Origin: Limnomonas spitsbergensis
Taxonomy: Eukaryota; Chlorophyta; Chlorophyceae; Chlamydomonadales
Assembly: GCA_037349105.1 (NCBI GenBank)
Contig: JAYJMM010000117.1
Span: 4,030,001-4,094,000, forward strand
DNA: 64,000 bases
Direction: 5' to 3'
The position numbers were made by a program, and so were the translations under genes. The notes below the pieces were generated by a model. The model saw only the letters and a program-made list of their open reading frames with translations. It did not search any database and was not told the DNA's origin. Each line of letters starts with the position of its first letter. Positions within the stretch are counted from its first letter, which is position 1. Shown one piece after another: positions 12,279 to 26,100 of this stretch.

Positions 12279-14147
12279 TGGGGACCCAGCCAGGAGAAGC
12301 ACATGCAGCCTGATACTTTTGTGTCACTTCATCCGTTTGATGGGACTGGTTCACCAGTCCACACTGGTTTGCCCTTCCAGATCCAGAAACGTGCTGAAAT
12401 TCATGAATGTCGGCCTTTGACAATGTTTGGGATCATCAGATCGACACTGGTTCCCCGTGGATGGAGATACAGTGGCAATGTTTGTTACCTGCAGGACTGG
12501 GCTAGTCAGAGGAGGGATCATTGGTAGAATGGTAGCCAGAGAATGGGAGTGGCCTATTTCCCTTGCTTTCTACCCAGACTCATTTTTGAGCACAATTAGG
12601 CAATCCTTCGGATTACCGTATGGACAATTTGTAAGTTGTCGATATGTGGCACGACAGGCAACACCGTTTCAGGGTGTATCGTAGTATCCATCGGATTTTT
12701 TTTTAATTAATTTAAAAACAATCATTAAAACCTATCGTTTCAGTTATGAAAGAGGACCAAAAAATAACAAATGTTTTGGGTACCATAAGGGTTTCCCCCC
12801 TCTTTTCCTCCCCATTCTACGCCCACTGCGACCAATCTCTATCTCTATCTAGAATGAAGAAGCAGTCCTTTTTCGTCCCCATTCTGCGCTCACTGCTACC
12901 AATCTCTACCCGGTAGCTAGAATGAAGAGGCAGTTCGGATTATTTGAGTCATTCGCTAGAGCAAAGGCAAAGAACGTAGAAAGGGCTTAAAAACTGCTCG
13001 GTTAGCAGATGAGGTGTATCCTGGAAATGCGCCGTGAGGGGCAGGGCCCCAGCAGCCGCAGTTCTCTTGTCTGTGCCCTTAAGGGGGATGGGGCAGTTAC
13101 TGGTGCATGTCTGACAGCCGATACGGTACGGCACCGTATTTGTTTTTACCTGGTAGCAACCTCGGCTTCAGGTTCTTTTCTAAATGTCAGTACTAGCTGC
13201 AGGGCTGAGGCTCTGTGTACGGATTTTCAGGTAATAAACCAGATTTGCAGACGATAAGCTGGTTTTAAAAATAAAACCTACCTTGAATTGACAATTGACA
13301 TCAGTTTATATTAGAAGGGGTACCCTGATATTAGGTGCAAAAAAATAAAAGCCAACCATTATAGTTTAACCCCCTGGTTTAACCAAACAAGTGACTGTGT
13401 TAAGTAGGGGTTCTAAAAACAACATAATCCGACTGATACTGCGGTAGATTTTATGCAGGCTTTCTGGTTCACATGGTGTAGACCACCCCATGAACGTCAT
13501 TTTCGCACCCACCACCACCGTTATTAAAGAGGGGGGCTCGACCCCGACGAACGGTATCAGCAAGGGTATCAGGGAAGGGTTATGGGCAGAGAGGTAACGA
13601 GCTGACAGTGTCTGGTAGCTGTAGCAAGCAAAAGGTGCCGAAAATCAAAAATTCAAACCCAGCTTGGATCTGACCGATGAACAGGATCTGAATATGAACA
13701 TGAACTTTTGATCTCCCCGTGCCGAGCCTCGTTACCCTGCTCGTTACACGCTGTGATGAGAGACCTGACGGTGGTATTTCTACGTATTGTATACAAACTC
13801 TTATATGCGTGTAACGTGCTACGCGTTCCAGTTCTGAACGTGAATTCGGCGAATTGCACATCTCCGGAAGTGTGGCGCCAGGCACGACCAAAGCCTAACG
13901 ATGGGGTAGGATGGCTTGACAGAGCGACTTGCCAGCGCCTAGCTATTTATCTGGCACCTTGTATACCGTAGTATTAAGATAATTTGTATTCAAGCTGATG
14001 ACTCGTCCTCCTGAATGAGTGCAAGTTTTTGCAGTTGAGCCCTCATACCTTGAAAGCTAGTAGCCATTCTTGACTACGTTCGTTTTCTTACGGGGGGCAA
14101 CGTGTAAGTGAAACAGTAACGATGACCGAGGTCCTGCTGGCCTGCCT
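12279..14147. other. Intergenic region between ESF2 and the LRR gene
   Basis: No gene recognised. It includes the ESF2 3' flank with TGTAA at 12630-12634. Two adjacent copies of a segment of about 65 bp (12806-12870 and 12874-12937) share CCCATTCT, GACCAATCTCTA-like and TAGAATGAAGA segments. The region is richer in A/T than the exons. First exons or the promoter of the LRR gene may lie near its 3' end. Confidence 0.4.
12630..12634 (+). terminator. Candidate TGTAA poly(A) signal of ESF2
   Basis: TGTAA about 350 bases after the ESF2 stop codon. It is the first occurrence I noticed on this strand, supported by position only. Confidence 0.35.
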
Positions 14148-17100
14148 ATGATGCTCGGAAGTGGTAAAGGACTCTCGCTGCTGGTGACACTGCCGCATCT
14201 GAAGCAGTTTGCTGATATCGAGCATGGCATGAGCCCTCGGACGGACGATGGTTCAGAGGATGGCTTCAGGGACGAAGCAGCGGCAGTTGCTGCCGCAGGG
14301 AAGCCTAGTTCCGCCATGGTCATGTACCTGGGCAGCCGCAGACCCAAACAGGGCAGCTCGCGAGATCCTAGCGATGCTGGCCCTTCCTCTCGGACAAGGC
14401 CACAGACCCGAAATCCTGGATTGGGCATTGGCCACAGCATGCAACAGCAGCAGCAGGAGTGGAAGGAGCAGGTCCGCGCACGACACAAGGTTGAGTTCGA
14501 GCTCAACATGCGCTCTTTTGTGGATCCTAACATGCAAAGGGTGAGTTTGGACATCTGGCCCCGGGCATGGCATCTACCATGGCATCCTGCATGGCGGGTA
14601 TGGCGTCTTGCATGGCACACATGGCATCTTGCATGGCAGACATGGTGTTTGAGGAGGAGCATCTGAAGAAGATCATCCTGGCTGCACCATGAGGTTATGA
14701 CACGGCACACGAGGGTATGAGGACTGACGGCTGGGTTCCCTTTGCATCCCCTGTCAAGGCAATATTGCATGTCAAGCAAAGTCATGTATGCATGCATAAA
14801 TTGGGGTGAATGCATAGGCTTTCCCCAATGCCTTTGATGTGGTCTCTGGCGGCTCTGCCCTTGATTTGACCACCCTTGAAGCTACATGCCATGCTAGGGG
14901 ACTAACAACAACCTGGGGGGAGGGGGATGATCCTCGCAGCCTGGCGGCATCTAAAACAGTTAACTGCTCCTCCCTGTTTACGTGGGTGGGCCCCTTTGAG
15001 CACGGCCTTGCGGCAGATGAGCTGTAGCTGTAGAAACTACGATAGAAGCGTGTCAATGTCTCGGCGGTATCGCCAAGACAATGCGCCAGCTGACAGGCGG
15101 TCCCTGCTGCTTGGATGTTGAGCCAAAGCAATTGGAACGTCTTTGATGCATCTGCCCAGCGGCCGTTTTCGAAAGGGCAGGCGAGGCTCCGTACAGTTCT
15201 GTACTCGTTATCCTGTGCCCTATGTCTGATGTCTCCCTACCTAATCAATGGCAGGTCTCTGCGGGCGGCGCGTCCTCCTCTGCCCTGTCCGGGGCACCAA
15301 CCGCTGCAGTGGGTTGCCCCTTGGAGACAGAGCCAGAGCAGCGCACGTCCCAGCTATCCATGTGGCTCCATAACCGCTTCGCGCCCATGTTCGCGGCCAA
15401 GGCGACCGGCGGCATGGGCTCGTTAGCGCCCACGCGGGACGACTGCAGCAGGCTGCCGCCGGACAGCGTGATGGGCCGCCCGAGCTTGAATCTGCTCGAC
15501 AACGACGAACGGCCGTCAGTTCTGATCAGCAAGCGGGCCGCTGCGGGCATGCGGGCAGGTGGCGCTGGAAGCCTGGTGGACGTATGCTCCTGGCTGCTGG
15601 CGTCCATGCGGGGGCTATTGAGCGCAGATGATGCTGAGATGTTCTGGCTCATGTTGACCATGCTGCTGTTCTTCTGGGGCCTGGCAATGAATATAGCGGT
15701 GGTGCAGGTGGGGTGTGCGTGGTGGGAGGGGGGGATATAACGTTGCTTTAGGTGGTGTGTGTGGGGGGGTAGGAAACTTAAAATATTACCCCCCTCCCTC
15801 CTGTGGTGGTACAGGTGGGTGTATGGTCACCTTAACAACCTTCAAATAAGCACTGTTGTGGTGTGTGTAGGGGGAGGGATAGAGCGATGGTTTAGTTTGG
15901 GTTGTGCTTGTGCTGTGTGTTGGGGGGGCGGGCGGAGTGAAATAATGGTGGTACAGGTGACTGTGTGGTTTGTATGGGGAAGGGGAGGGATACAGCTATT
16001 ACTTGGCCAAGCTGTTGCGTGGCCAGGCTGGTATATGGCCAAGCTGTCATGTTGTCAAGGAGTGAGGCATTCCTCCATATAAACCGCAGATGCTATGGGC
16101 ATCCGGCTCTGTTGTGGCAGCTTCTCTGGCCACGGCGTTTGTCAGCATCCAGCTTCTGGCCTCATCTGCGTTGCTGGCTGGTGCGCTCTGGCGGCTGTAT
16201 GGCTGGCAGGGCGTGTCCGTGGTGCGCGCATGGATCAGCAGACCGGGGCGGACCACGCGTGGCCTGTCGCGAGTCGGGACACAGAGCAGTGGCAGCATGC
16301 TGGGTGTCGGCGGCAGCAGCTTTGGCAGCGGGGCCAACGGCGGCTACGCTAGGGGCGCTAGCGGCAGCAGCACCCGGGGGGGTGGCGGCTCCGAAGCCAC
16401 GTCCGCAGCAGAGCCGGGGCGAGGAGGCCACGTGTCGCCGCTGTCAACGAAGCTGTTGTCGCTGGCCACCGCTATCGCGCGGACAGTGTCCCGTAGCGGG
16501 CCCTTGTCCAAGGTACCCGAGGAGTTGATGGAGTGCGGTGGGAGCGCGGCTGCCTCAGAGGTGCCACGCCTGCCACGCACGGCCGCCCTGGGCAGCCTGC
16601 CGCACTCGAATGCCGTCGGCGCTGTTGTAGCTGCTGCTATGCTGTTGCTGGTGCTGATTTGCCTGCCTGCGCTCGCCCTCATGCTGCTGCCGCTGCTGTT
16701 GCTGGCTGTGCTGCTACTGGACGTGGCTGCGGTCTTTGCGGTCCTTGTGCTGCACCTGATGGGGAGCCGGGAGGACCTCGGCCAGGGGTGAGGCTGCAGG
16801 CGTGTGGGGCTGCAGGCGTGTGGGGCTGCTCAGGGATGATGTTGCGGCATTTGTGTGGCTATGGTGAATGGGCCGACGTTTTGCACTGAAAGGAGCCCCC
16901 GAAGAGGGCCTCATATTTAGATTAGTCCCTGGGCAGTGCCCCACCCATCCTGCCTACCCCAACGCCCACCCTGATCTCCTACACACATTATGGTTTGTTC
17001 TGAGGGTTGCTCCACTTACTTCCCCTGCTTTCTTCCGGTCAGCATTACCTGACTTTTTCCTGAAAGGCTTTTGTGTGGATTCATGGATGCTGTCATGGCA

Positions 17101-20100
17101 GCTGCAGCAGGTGTGAAGCACCCCTACCGTCCCCTCCACCTCTACGGCTGAGCCCAGACCCCAGCACCCTGATACCCGCGCATATATCTTCCTTGATCCA
17201 CTCCTTGTTGACATGCCCTGCACCAGGATTTGATATTGTGTAGTGATCGTGGACATGACGTTTCATCGACACAGGTCCTAGCTTAGGGTCGAGAGCATAC
17301 CGTGGCATGGGACTATCACTGTAATTGCTCTGTACCAAGGACTCTGATCTCGAATGTTGAACATGGGTTGACCAATGGCTTGGAAGGGGAGGATGCGTTG
17401 ACCAAGGACTGGGATTAGGGTACAAGGTTTATCATTGCTTTCACACATTCTTTATCTGCCCTGCACCAGGACTCGATCTCGTATGGTGACGTGGGAGGTG
17501 ACGCTGCGTCGGCACCGGGCCTCCCGTCTGCCTGTCAGAGCTTTGCTAGAGGCCCTGCCCATGGCAGTGCTGCAGGTAGGCCGCCTGCTTCCTGCTTGGG
17601 CCCGGACGGGAGGTTGGGGGTGAAGTGTTTCTCTTTGCGTGTGTTTGATGATGCTAGCCTGCTGCGCGTACCCGCAGTTTGTTTTGCATGGAGGAACCTG
17701 CCAGTGTCTAGTTAAGTGCGTACCAGACCCCTGGGCCGATGGGGCTAAACCTGGACCAGCTTCCTGCCGGTGGCCCTAGAAACTGGGCTGACTGCACCAG
17801 GCAACCCATATGAAGGCTGTGATGCAGCTGAATTTTAGCTTTTACACTTGCCACACTTGCCTCATTACCTCTGTCTTGAACGTGCCTGTTTAATTGCGCT
17901 GCCTGACTGTCTCCCTTGATCCCTGTTCTCCCTCATTGTTGCTGCGCAGGTCGTCCTGCTGGCCATGCACCTTCCCAGCAGCTCCTCCAGCGCATCAGAC
18001 CAGGACTCCTCCACACAGCAGGCGCTGCTGGCCGCCTCGCTATCTGCCTCTGTACTGCTGTGCCTCGTCAGTGTGTTTGAGGTGTACTGCGTTGCTGCGG
18101 TACAGGCTGGGCCCCGCTGGCGGCAGTACGGGCAGTCCCTCATTGCTTGCTTGCGGTATGAGGGATGTGGCAAGCCCCCGCACACGTGGGCGGAGCGTGT
18201 GCTGCCATGCAAGCAACAGGTACAGGTCAACCTCGGAGAGGAAGGCTTCTCAAAGCTGCAGAGGTGGGTGTTGCAAGGTTGAATACCTATCGGGTCCAAC
18301 TTATAAATATTTAGATGATGCTCAAGCCTTTAAATCCTTCCTTAATAGTAACATACTGGTACAGTATACCGTAATACACCGTATGATCAATCACAAACTG
18401 TTTTTATGAATACAGTGCTGACTAAAACACAATGGAGGAAGTACGGGTAGTACAGTTAAGATCTTTATTACATTAGTTAGCGGCCAGTTGGCCAGCCTGA
18501 TATTTAGTGAGTCCATACAGGACGGTTATGTGGAGTTTTTCAAAAGACGGGTGCGCATGTTCACACTAAACTCACACGCCAACATATGTGCCTACTTGCA
18601 CACTCACGCGCAACTGACCCCACGCTTGCCGCGCAGGCTCGAAAAGATCTGCATCCTGTCAACTGCCATGTCTGGCCGGCCGCGCCTGGTGATTGCCAAC
18701 ACGGCCGCGGCAGCCTCCGCAGCGTCCCTGGCCGCAAACTCCGCCTCCAAGCTCGCCCGGCGACTGGACATTGAGGGCCTGCCTTTCCCCAGCTCCAACG
18801 ACAGGGGCCGGACCTCACTCGGCGGCGGCGGCGGCGGCGGCGCGTACCAAGCCTCCACCTCTGCGCCCCGACCTCCCGCACAGAAGCCGGCGCGCACGCC
18901 CCCCCCTCCCAAGCCTTCCCAGGCGCTCCTTCTGGCCGCATCGCGTGAGGGTCTGCGGCGCGTGGGGGAGCTCCTGCCCGCCGCACTCCCTCCGCCCGCC
19001 ACCCCCAACCGCTTACTCTCCATCCTGGACGGGGCCGGCGGGTTGAGAAGCCTCATGCCGCCCTCAGCTCTGCTGCCGCCGGTGCCCGCTGCCCGGCTGT
19101 CTCCGTCCTGTCTGCCCACGCACCACGCCCCGGGCCAGCAGCAGCCTGAGCAGGAGGTGCACTTGTCTCTGGTGACGTTTGAGCCAGGGCTGGCTCACGG
19201 GTTGTGGCGTCGCCTGCGCCGCCTGCTAGCGGTGACGATGCCGCTGCGGGGCTTGACGACCTTGGTCATCAAAGACACGCACATGCACTCGGAGTGCATA
19301 CAGGTGGGGCACACGGGTGTTTGCGGCATTGGCCACGAGTTGCTTTGTTCTGACTTTTGCCATTTGGGGTTTTTAGATTGTACCACATTAGGGTATGGAG
19401 TTTAAGAGCTATACCTTCCGGAGCAGGTTCTCAGGGCAGACCTGTGGTGGTGCACAAAACCCCGACATAAAACTCACGCAGTAAGATACGGCAGATAATG
19501 CAGAAATTCATAAATGAATAAGTATGCTCAAAGGGAGCCACCTGACAGGCTGGGAATTAGTGGTTGAGCCACCTTGCAACAAAACAGAGTCTGGGCCCCC
19601 CGCGTTTTCTTCCGAGGCGTCCCTAGGCAATGTGTTACAGGTCCACCCCTGTCCATCCCTGAGCCCTGCCTCGCGGCCGTCGTTTCATTCCCGCGAACAC
19701 TCCAAGGCATTCATGCATGCTATGATACTTTATCGTTGCCAAAGTTCCTTGCCCTCCCCCCCCCCCACCCACTTGCATCCTTTCCTCATCGCCCCCCCCT
19801 TCCTCCTGCCACGCCTCCTGCCTGGCCTGCTGCATCAGGAGCTGAACGTTGGGCTGACGAATCCCGGCTGTGCCCTCAAGACCCTGGTGTTATCAGAGAC
19901 GGGCATGATGTCCACCAGCTTTGTCGCGCTCTGCAACGCATTGGCCAGCAACCGCAGTGTATCCAGCCTAGACCTGAGCAGCAGTGAGTGTATCCAGCCT
20001 AGACCTGAGCAGCAGTGAGTGTATCCAGCCTAGACCTGAGCAGCAGTGAGTGTATCCAGCCTAGACCTGAGCAGCAGTGAGTGTATCCAGCCTAGACCTG

Positions 20101-23100
20101 AGCAGCAGTGAGTGTATGCAGCCTAGACCTGAGCAGCAGTGAGTGTATCCAGCCTAGACCTGAGCAGCAGTGAGTGTATCCAGCTTAGACCTGAGCAGCA
20201 GTGAGTGGCAGCCCGCTTTCACTCTTGTCTCGCCTCGCCTTCAACCGTCTGCTGTAGTGCTGTGCATCCCCCCTTTCACTGCCCCCTTACCTGAGCATTA
20301 CCTCCTGCTTAACGGCCATTTGGGGCACTCCAACGGGCCTACGACAGGGTGAAATGCTATACTTAGCGAGAAGAAAAAACGAAGGAGAACATATCATCCA
20401 CCGACTACATGTCCATTGGACAATGCCTCATGAAGTTTTAACCCTTGGCTCTGGATTGCCTCTGAACCTGTGTGGAGCATCTCCTGCTCACTGCCGCCTT
20501 GTCTTTCACTCGTCTTGCGTGTTTCCACTTCGATGCCTTCTCGCCTTCTGAGTCTGTGTTGTGTTTTCCCTCTTCTCCCTCTCCTCCTCGCCTCATCGCT
20601 TTTCTTGTGAGCTGCCTCTTCACTCTCTCCTCTTCCCTTCACTTGCGTTGCTTGTGGCCTCTCCACTCTCTCCTCCTATGCTCTTCACTTGTGTTGCGAG
20701 CTGCCTCTTCACTCTCTCCTCTTCCCTTCACTTGCGTTGCATGTGGCCTCTCCACTCTCTCCGCCTCTCCTCTTCACTTGTATTGCGAGTTGCTTCTTCA
20801 CTCTCTCCCCCTCCCTTCACCTGAGTTGCGTACTTGTGTGTTGCCCCTACTCTCAGGCAAGCTGGGTCCAGGAGGCCCTGAAGCGCTGCGTTCAATGCTT
20901 GTACGCAATGATGGAATGAGGGAGCTGATACTGGCATACACGGGTAAAGGGGGGGGGGAGGAAAGGAGAAAGGATGGGAGGGAAGAAGAAGGAGTAGTAG
21001 AGGGAAGGGGGTAGTCAAAAGCCTCGTAGATCCTCACACGCATCCAAGGATGTGCCCCATAGATGTAGGGAAATCCCCCCTTACAGATCCAGGGATTCCT
21101 CCCACAGGTACAGGGATCTCCCCATAGATCTAGGGATCCCTCCCACAGATCATGGGATCTCCCCACACCTTGATGCCATCTGGACTAGGGAGGGAGGATT
21201 GGGGATGCATCATGCTGTACACCTCAGCTACATCCCGGCCAGAGGCAAACACTGCATTCAGGGCCACCAGCTGCTGGTCGATCAATGGTACGTTTCAAGT
21301 GGCTCCTCTGTGACCTCCCAGCCGCCCCTCCTTGAAAGGTAGTCAGGTACAAAATGATGAGCAAGCCCTGGTCCCTTGTCTGTACCCTGCAGGCATCAGC
21401 AGCAGTAACGCAGCAGGCATCATTTTGGCCTTGAACCCTGGACCCTGAACCCTGAACCCTGGACCCTGGACCCTGAGCGCTGAACCCTGAACCCTGAACC
21501 TGACAGAAGTCAGCAGCAGTAACGCAGCAGGTATCATGTTGGCTAAACCCTCAATCCTGAACCTTAACCCTTAACCCTGCAGGCCTCAGCAGCAGTAACG
21601 CGGCGGACATCATGTTCGGCGCGTCCCACAGCCCTACGCTGCTCCGCCTCGATCTGTCCCAGGTGAGATAATTTTTTTGGTATTGCTGTCAACTGTGAGG
21701 AGCACTGCTGGCCATGTCCCTCATGCTGCTCCGCCTCGATCTTTCCCAGGTGAGAGCTGACTCTACGGCCATGTCCCACACATTGCTCCGCCTTGACCTT
21801 TCGCAGTGGCAACCTTAGGCAAGGGCCCAGGAAACCTGACACCGCTTGTCAATGCCCTAGTCCCCAAAAGCTGAGGAAAAGTAAGCTGCTGCTTTGATAC
21901 CTGTACTCGAGAGCTACAAGCCTGTTACCTCCAGCTAGACCACCATCTCTCATGCCCGGTCCTTTAAACGACACTTGATGTCAAGCACATGCCCTTAACC
22001 CAGTTTCCAAAGGCTCAAACCCAGCTCCTTAACCCCATTTTCGAATCAAATTCCCCAACTCATTCCCTGATTCCGTCCTTGTCCCTGTCGTTGCAGAATC
22101 ATGTGGGTGATGATATCCCGCTCCTGCACTTCCTGGGGGAGCCGGGCAGGGGCCGCGGCTCAAAGGGAAGCCGGCAACGCATGCAGCAACAGCAGCAGCA
22201 GCTCAGAGACCGAGCAGCAGAGGCGGCGGCAGCGGCAGCGGATGTCGTGTCGGGTTTACCGTCATCAGTCCCTAGTGCGCGCGCCAAGCAAACGTTCAAG
22301 CCGTCAGTGATGTTGGACCTAGATCTGAGCTTCAATTGGATCCAGGTGTGAATAGGGTGGATTGACTGTCTCTGGATCAAGGTGGGAATAGGGTGAATTG
22401 ACCGCCTCTGGATCCAGGTGTGAATAGGGTTGAATGACTGCCTCTAGATCCAAGTGTTAATAGGGTGGATTGACTGCCTTTGGATCCAGGTATGAATTAG
22501 GTAGATTGATGTACACTGGATCCAGGTGTGAATAGGGTGGAATGACGTCCTCTGGATCCAGGTGTGAATAGGGTGGATTGACTGCCTCTTGATGCACATG
22601 TGAATAGGATGGACGGACGTCCTCTGCAGGTGTTAATAGGCGGAGGCCATACGTGAGTGTCTATTGCAATCTATTATACCCACCAGCCCTGCCGCCCGCC
22701 CCCTCCCCATCCCTGATCTCGCAGGACAATGCCGCTGGGTGGCTGCTCTTGGCCCTGGACTTCTTCCCTTCGCTCACGCACCTGCACCTGAACCACAACA
22801 GCTACAGCGGCCCCCCTGCCAGCCCCCTAACCATCAGCCGGCAGGGCAGCAGCATCCAGGGGCCAGCGCCCTGGTAGGTTTGAGGGTTTAGGGATAGCAG
22901 GGTCAGAGTGTTGACTCAGTAGGGCAGTAGCTTACAGGGTTCAGCGCCCTGATAGGGTTTTGGTGGACAGCTGCAACTGCATGAGTGCACTCATTTTACA
23001 CACTCTCTGTGTGCAAGGGAGTGAGTGTGAGTCATTGCACCCACTCCCTTGCACACACATACACACACAGGAGCCATCCACTCCCATGCCCTCACACACA

Positions 23101-26100
23101 ACCTTGCACTCGCACACAGCCTGCCCTCATGCAAACACGACTTCATGAACACACAATCCCATGCACTCCCACAAATTTCAACAAACAAATGCACACACAC
23201 ACGCACACACACACTCATGCGTACATGGTCTTGCCCGCTTGCAAATGTGTTGATGTGCTCCTGCTTGCATATGTGTGGACAGTGCACTGTGTCACACCCT
23301 CTCAAGTTCCTTGCAGCAGTTGTAGTGTGACCCAAGGGTACCCGGGTGGCCCCCCGTAATAAAAATTAAAACGCCTGCCTGCTCCAGCATTAACCTCTGG
23401 CGTTGCAGGGAGCGTCTCTCTGCTCGCCTGACCAAAGGTCTGCCTCGGCCCTCCGTTGGAAATGACAGACCTTCGAGTACAGCCTGAGTTCACCAGCCCA
23501 TTCATCTATAGGCCTCGCGGAGCCTCTTGTCATTTACACCTGAAACTATCAATGTTCTTATTTGCACCGGGAACTTTCACTCCGTTCATTTGCACCTGAA
23601 ACGCCCACTATTTTCATTTACACCTGAAACTATCACTATGTTCATGTCCACATGAAAGACCCACTCTCTTTATTCACACACGGCGCTCTCGCTCTTTTCA
23701 TTTGCCCCCCTGAAGCACACTGATTGCATGAACCCCTACAACACTGATTGCATGAACCCCTACAACACTGATGCCCCCCCCTGCGCAGGCAAAATGGCAA
23801 CAGCGGCTCGCTACTCATGCGAGTACTGGATGTTAGTGAGCAGGTACAGGCATGAGCCGGAGGCAGATGATCTCGGGGCTGGGATCTGATACACATGGGA
23901 CAATAGGGGACTCGGGGGAGATGGTCCCTCCAGGTCACACTGCCCCCTCTAGTAGAAAGGTCACACACCCACACTGGTCACACTTGCCCCTTCAGCAGAG
24001 GGGTCATAATGGTCACACTGGCCCCTTCAGCAGAAATTCCCCACTGGTCACACAAATCACACCGGCACCTGTAGCAGGGAGGTCAGGAAGTGTGGATCGG
24101 ATCCAAGCACCGTATCCGGTCCTAATTCTCAGTCAATTTAGTCAGGGTGTGCCATGTCCCACAGACATCATTTTTCTTTTACCGATAATGCAGGGCATGC
24201 CCGGTCCCACAGACATCGTTTTTTGTGGCCGGGGTTGTAGAGCCTCTCCTAACTTATCACTTACACCCTCAAATGTGCCTTTTGGCTCCCGCTGTATTAC
24301 CGCCTGCGCCCCACTGCATCACTGCCTGCGCCCCGCTGCATCACTGCCTGCGCCCCGCTGCATCACCGCCTGCGCCCCGCTGCATTACCGCCTGTGCCCC
24401 GCTGCATTACCGCCTGCGCCCCGCTGCATTACCGCCTGCGCCCCGCTGCATTACCGCCTGCGCCCCGCTGCATCACCGCCTGTGCCCCGCTGCATCACCG
24501 CCTGCGCCCCGCTACATCACCGCCTGCGCACCGCTGCATCACCGCCTGCGCCCCGCTGCATTACCGCTTGTGCCCCGCTGCATCACCGCCTGCGCCCCGC
24601 TGCATCACTGCCTGCGCCCCACTGCATCACCGCCTGTGCCCCGCTGCATTACCGCCTGCGCCCCGCTGCATTACCGCCTGCGCCCCGCTGCATTACCGCC
24701 TGTGCCCCGCTGCATCACCGCCTGTGCCCCGCTGCATCACCGCCTGCGCCCCGCTGCATCACCGCCTGTGCCCCGCTGCATCACCGCCTGCGCCCCGCTG
24801 CATCACTGCCTGCGCCCCACTGCATCACCGCCTGTGCCCCGCTGCATTACCGCCTGCGCCCCACTGCATTACCGCTTGCGCCCCGCTGCATTACCGTCTG
24901 TGCCCCGCTGCATTACCGCCTGCGCCCCGCTGCATTACCGCCTGCGCCCCGCTGCATCACCGCCTGCGCCCCGCTGCATTACCGCCTGCGCCCCGCTGCA
25001 TGACCGCCTGCGCCCCGCTGCATTACCGCCTGTGCCCCGCTGCATCACTGCCTGCGCCCCGCTGCATTACCGCCTGCGCCCCGCTGCATCACCGCCTGCG
25101 CCCCGCTGCATCACTGCCTGCGCCCCGCTGCATTACCGCCTGTGCCCCGCTGCATCACCGCCTGCGCCCCGCTGCATCACTGCCTGCGCCCCGCTGCATT
25201 ACCGCCTGTGCCCCGCTGCATCACTGCCTGCGCCCCGCTGCATCACTGCCTGCGCCCCGCTGCATTACCGCCTGTGCCCCGCTGCATCACCGCCTGTGCC
25301 CCGCTGCATTACCGCTTGCGCCCCGCTGTATTACCGCCTGCGCCCCGCTGTATTACCGCCTGCGCCCCGCTGCATCATTGCTTGCGCCCCGCTGCATTAC
25401 CGCCTGCGCCCCACTGCATCACCGCCTGTGCCCCGCTGCATTACCGCCTGCGCCCCGCTGCATTACCGCCTGTGCCCCGCTGCATCACTGCCTGCGCCCC
25501 GCTGCATTACCGCCTGTGCCCCGCTGCATCACCGCCTGCGCCCCGCTGCATCACTGCCTGCACCCCGCTGCATTACCGCCTGTGCCCCGCTGCATCACTG
25601 CCTGCACCCCGCTGCATCACTGCCTGCGCCCCGCTGCATTACCGCCTGTGCCCCGCTGCATTACCGCCTGTGCCCCGCTGCATTACCGCCTGCGCCCCGC
25701 TGTATTACCGCCTGTGCCCCGCTGCATCACTGCCTGCGCCCCGCTGCATTACCGCCTGCGCCCCGCTGCATCACCGCCTGTGCCCCGCTGCATCACCGCC
25801 TGTGCCCCGCTACATCACCGCCTGCGCCCCGCTGCATTACCGCCTGTGCCCCGCTGCATTACATCACCGCCTGCTACATCACCGCCTGCGCCCCGCTGTA
25901 TTACCGCCTGCGCCCCGCTGCATCATTGCCTGCGCCCCGCTGCATTACCGCCTGCGCCCCGCTGCATCACCGCCTGCGCCCCGCTGCATTACCGCCTGCG
26001 CCCCGCTGCATTACCGCCTGTGCCCCGCTGCATCACTGCCTGCGCCCCGCTGCATTACCGCCTGTGCCCCGCAGCATCACCGCCTGCGCCCCGATGCATC

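Noticed and set aside
19984..20206. CRISPR-like array
   Set aside because: Direct tandem repeat without spacers, in a eukaryotic intron. The same holds for the 25-, 28-, 36- and 37-bp arrays.
23410..23490. Extra exon of the LRR gene after GCGTTGCAG (reads ERLSARLTKG)
   Set aside because: It cannot be joined in phase to exon 12 and soon reaches a stop; exon 11 joins exon 12 directly in the right phase. It could be an alternative exon at most.
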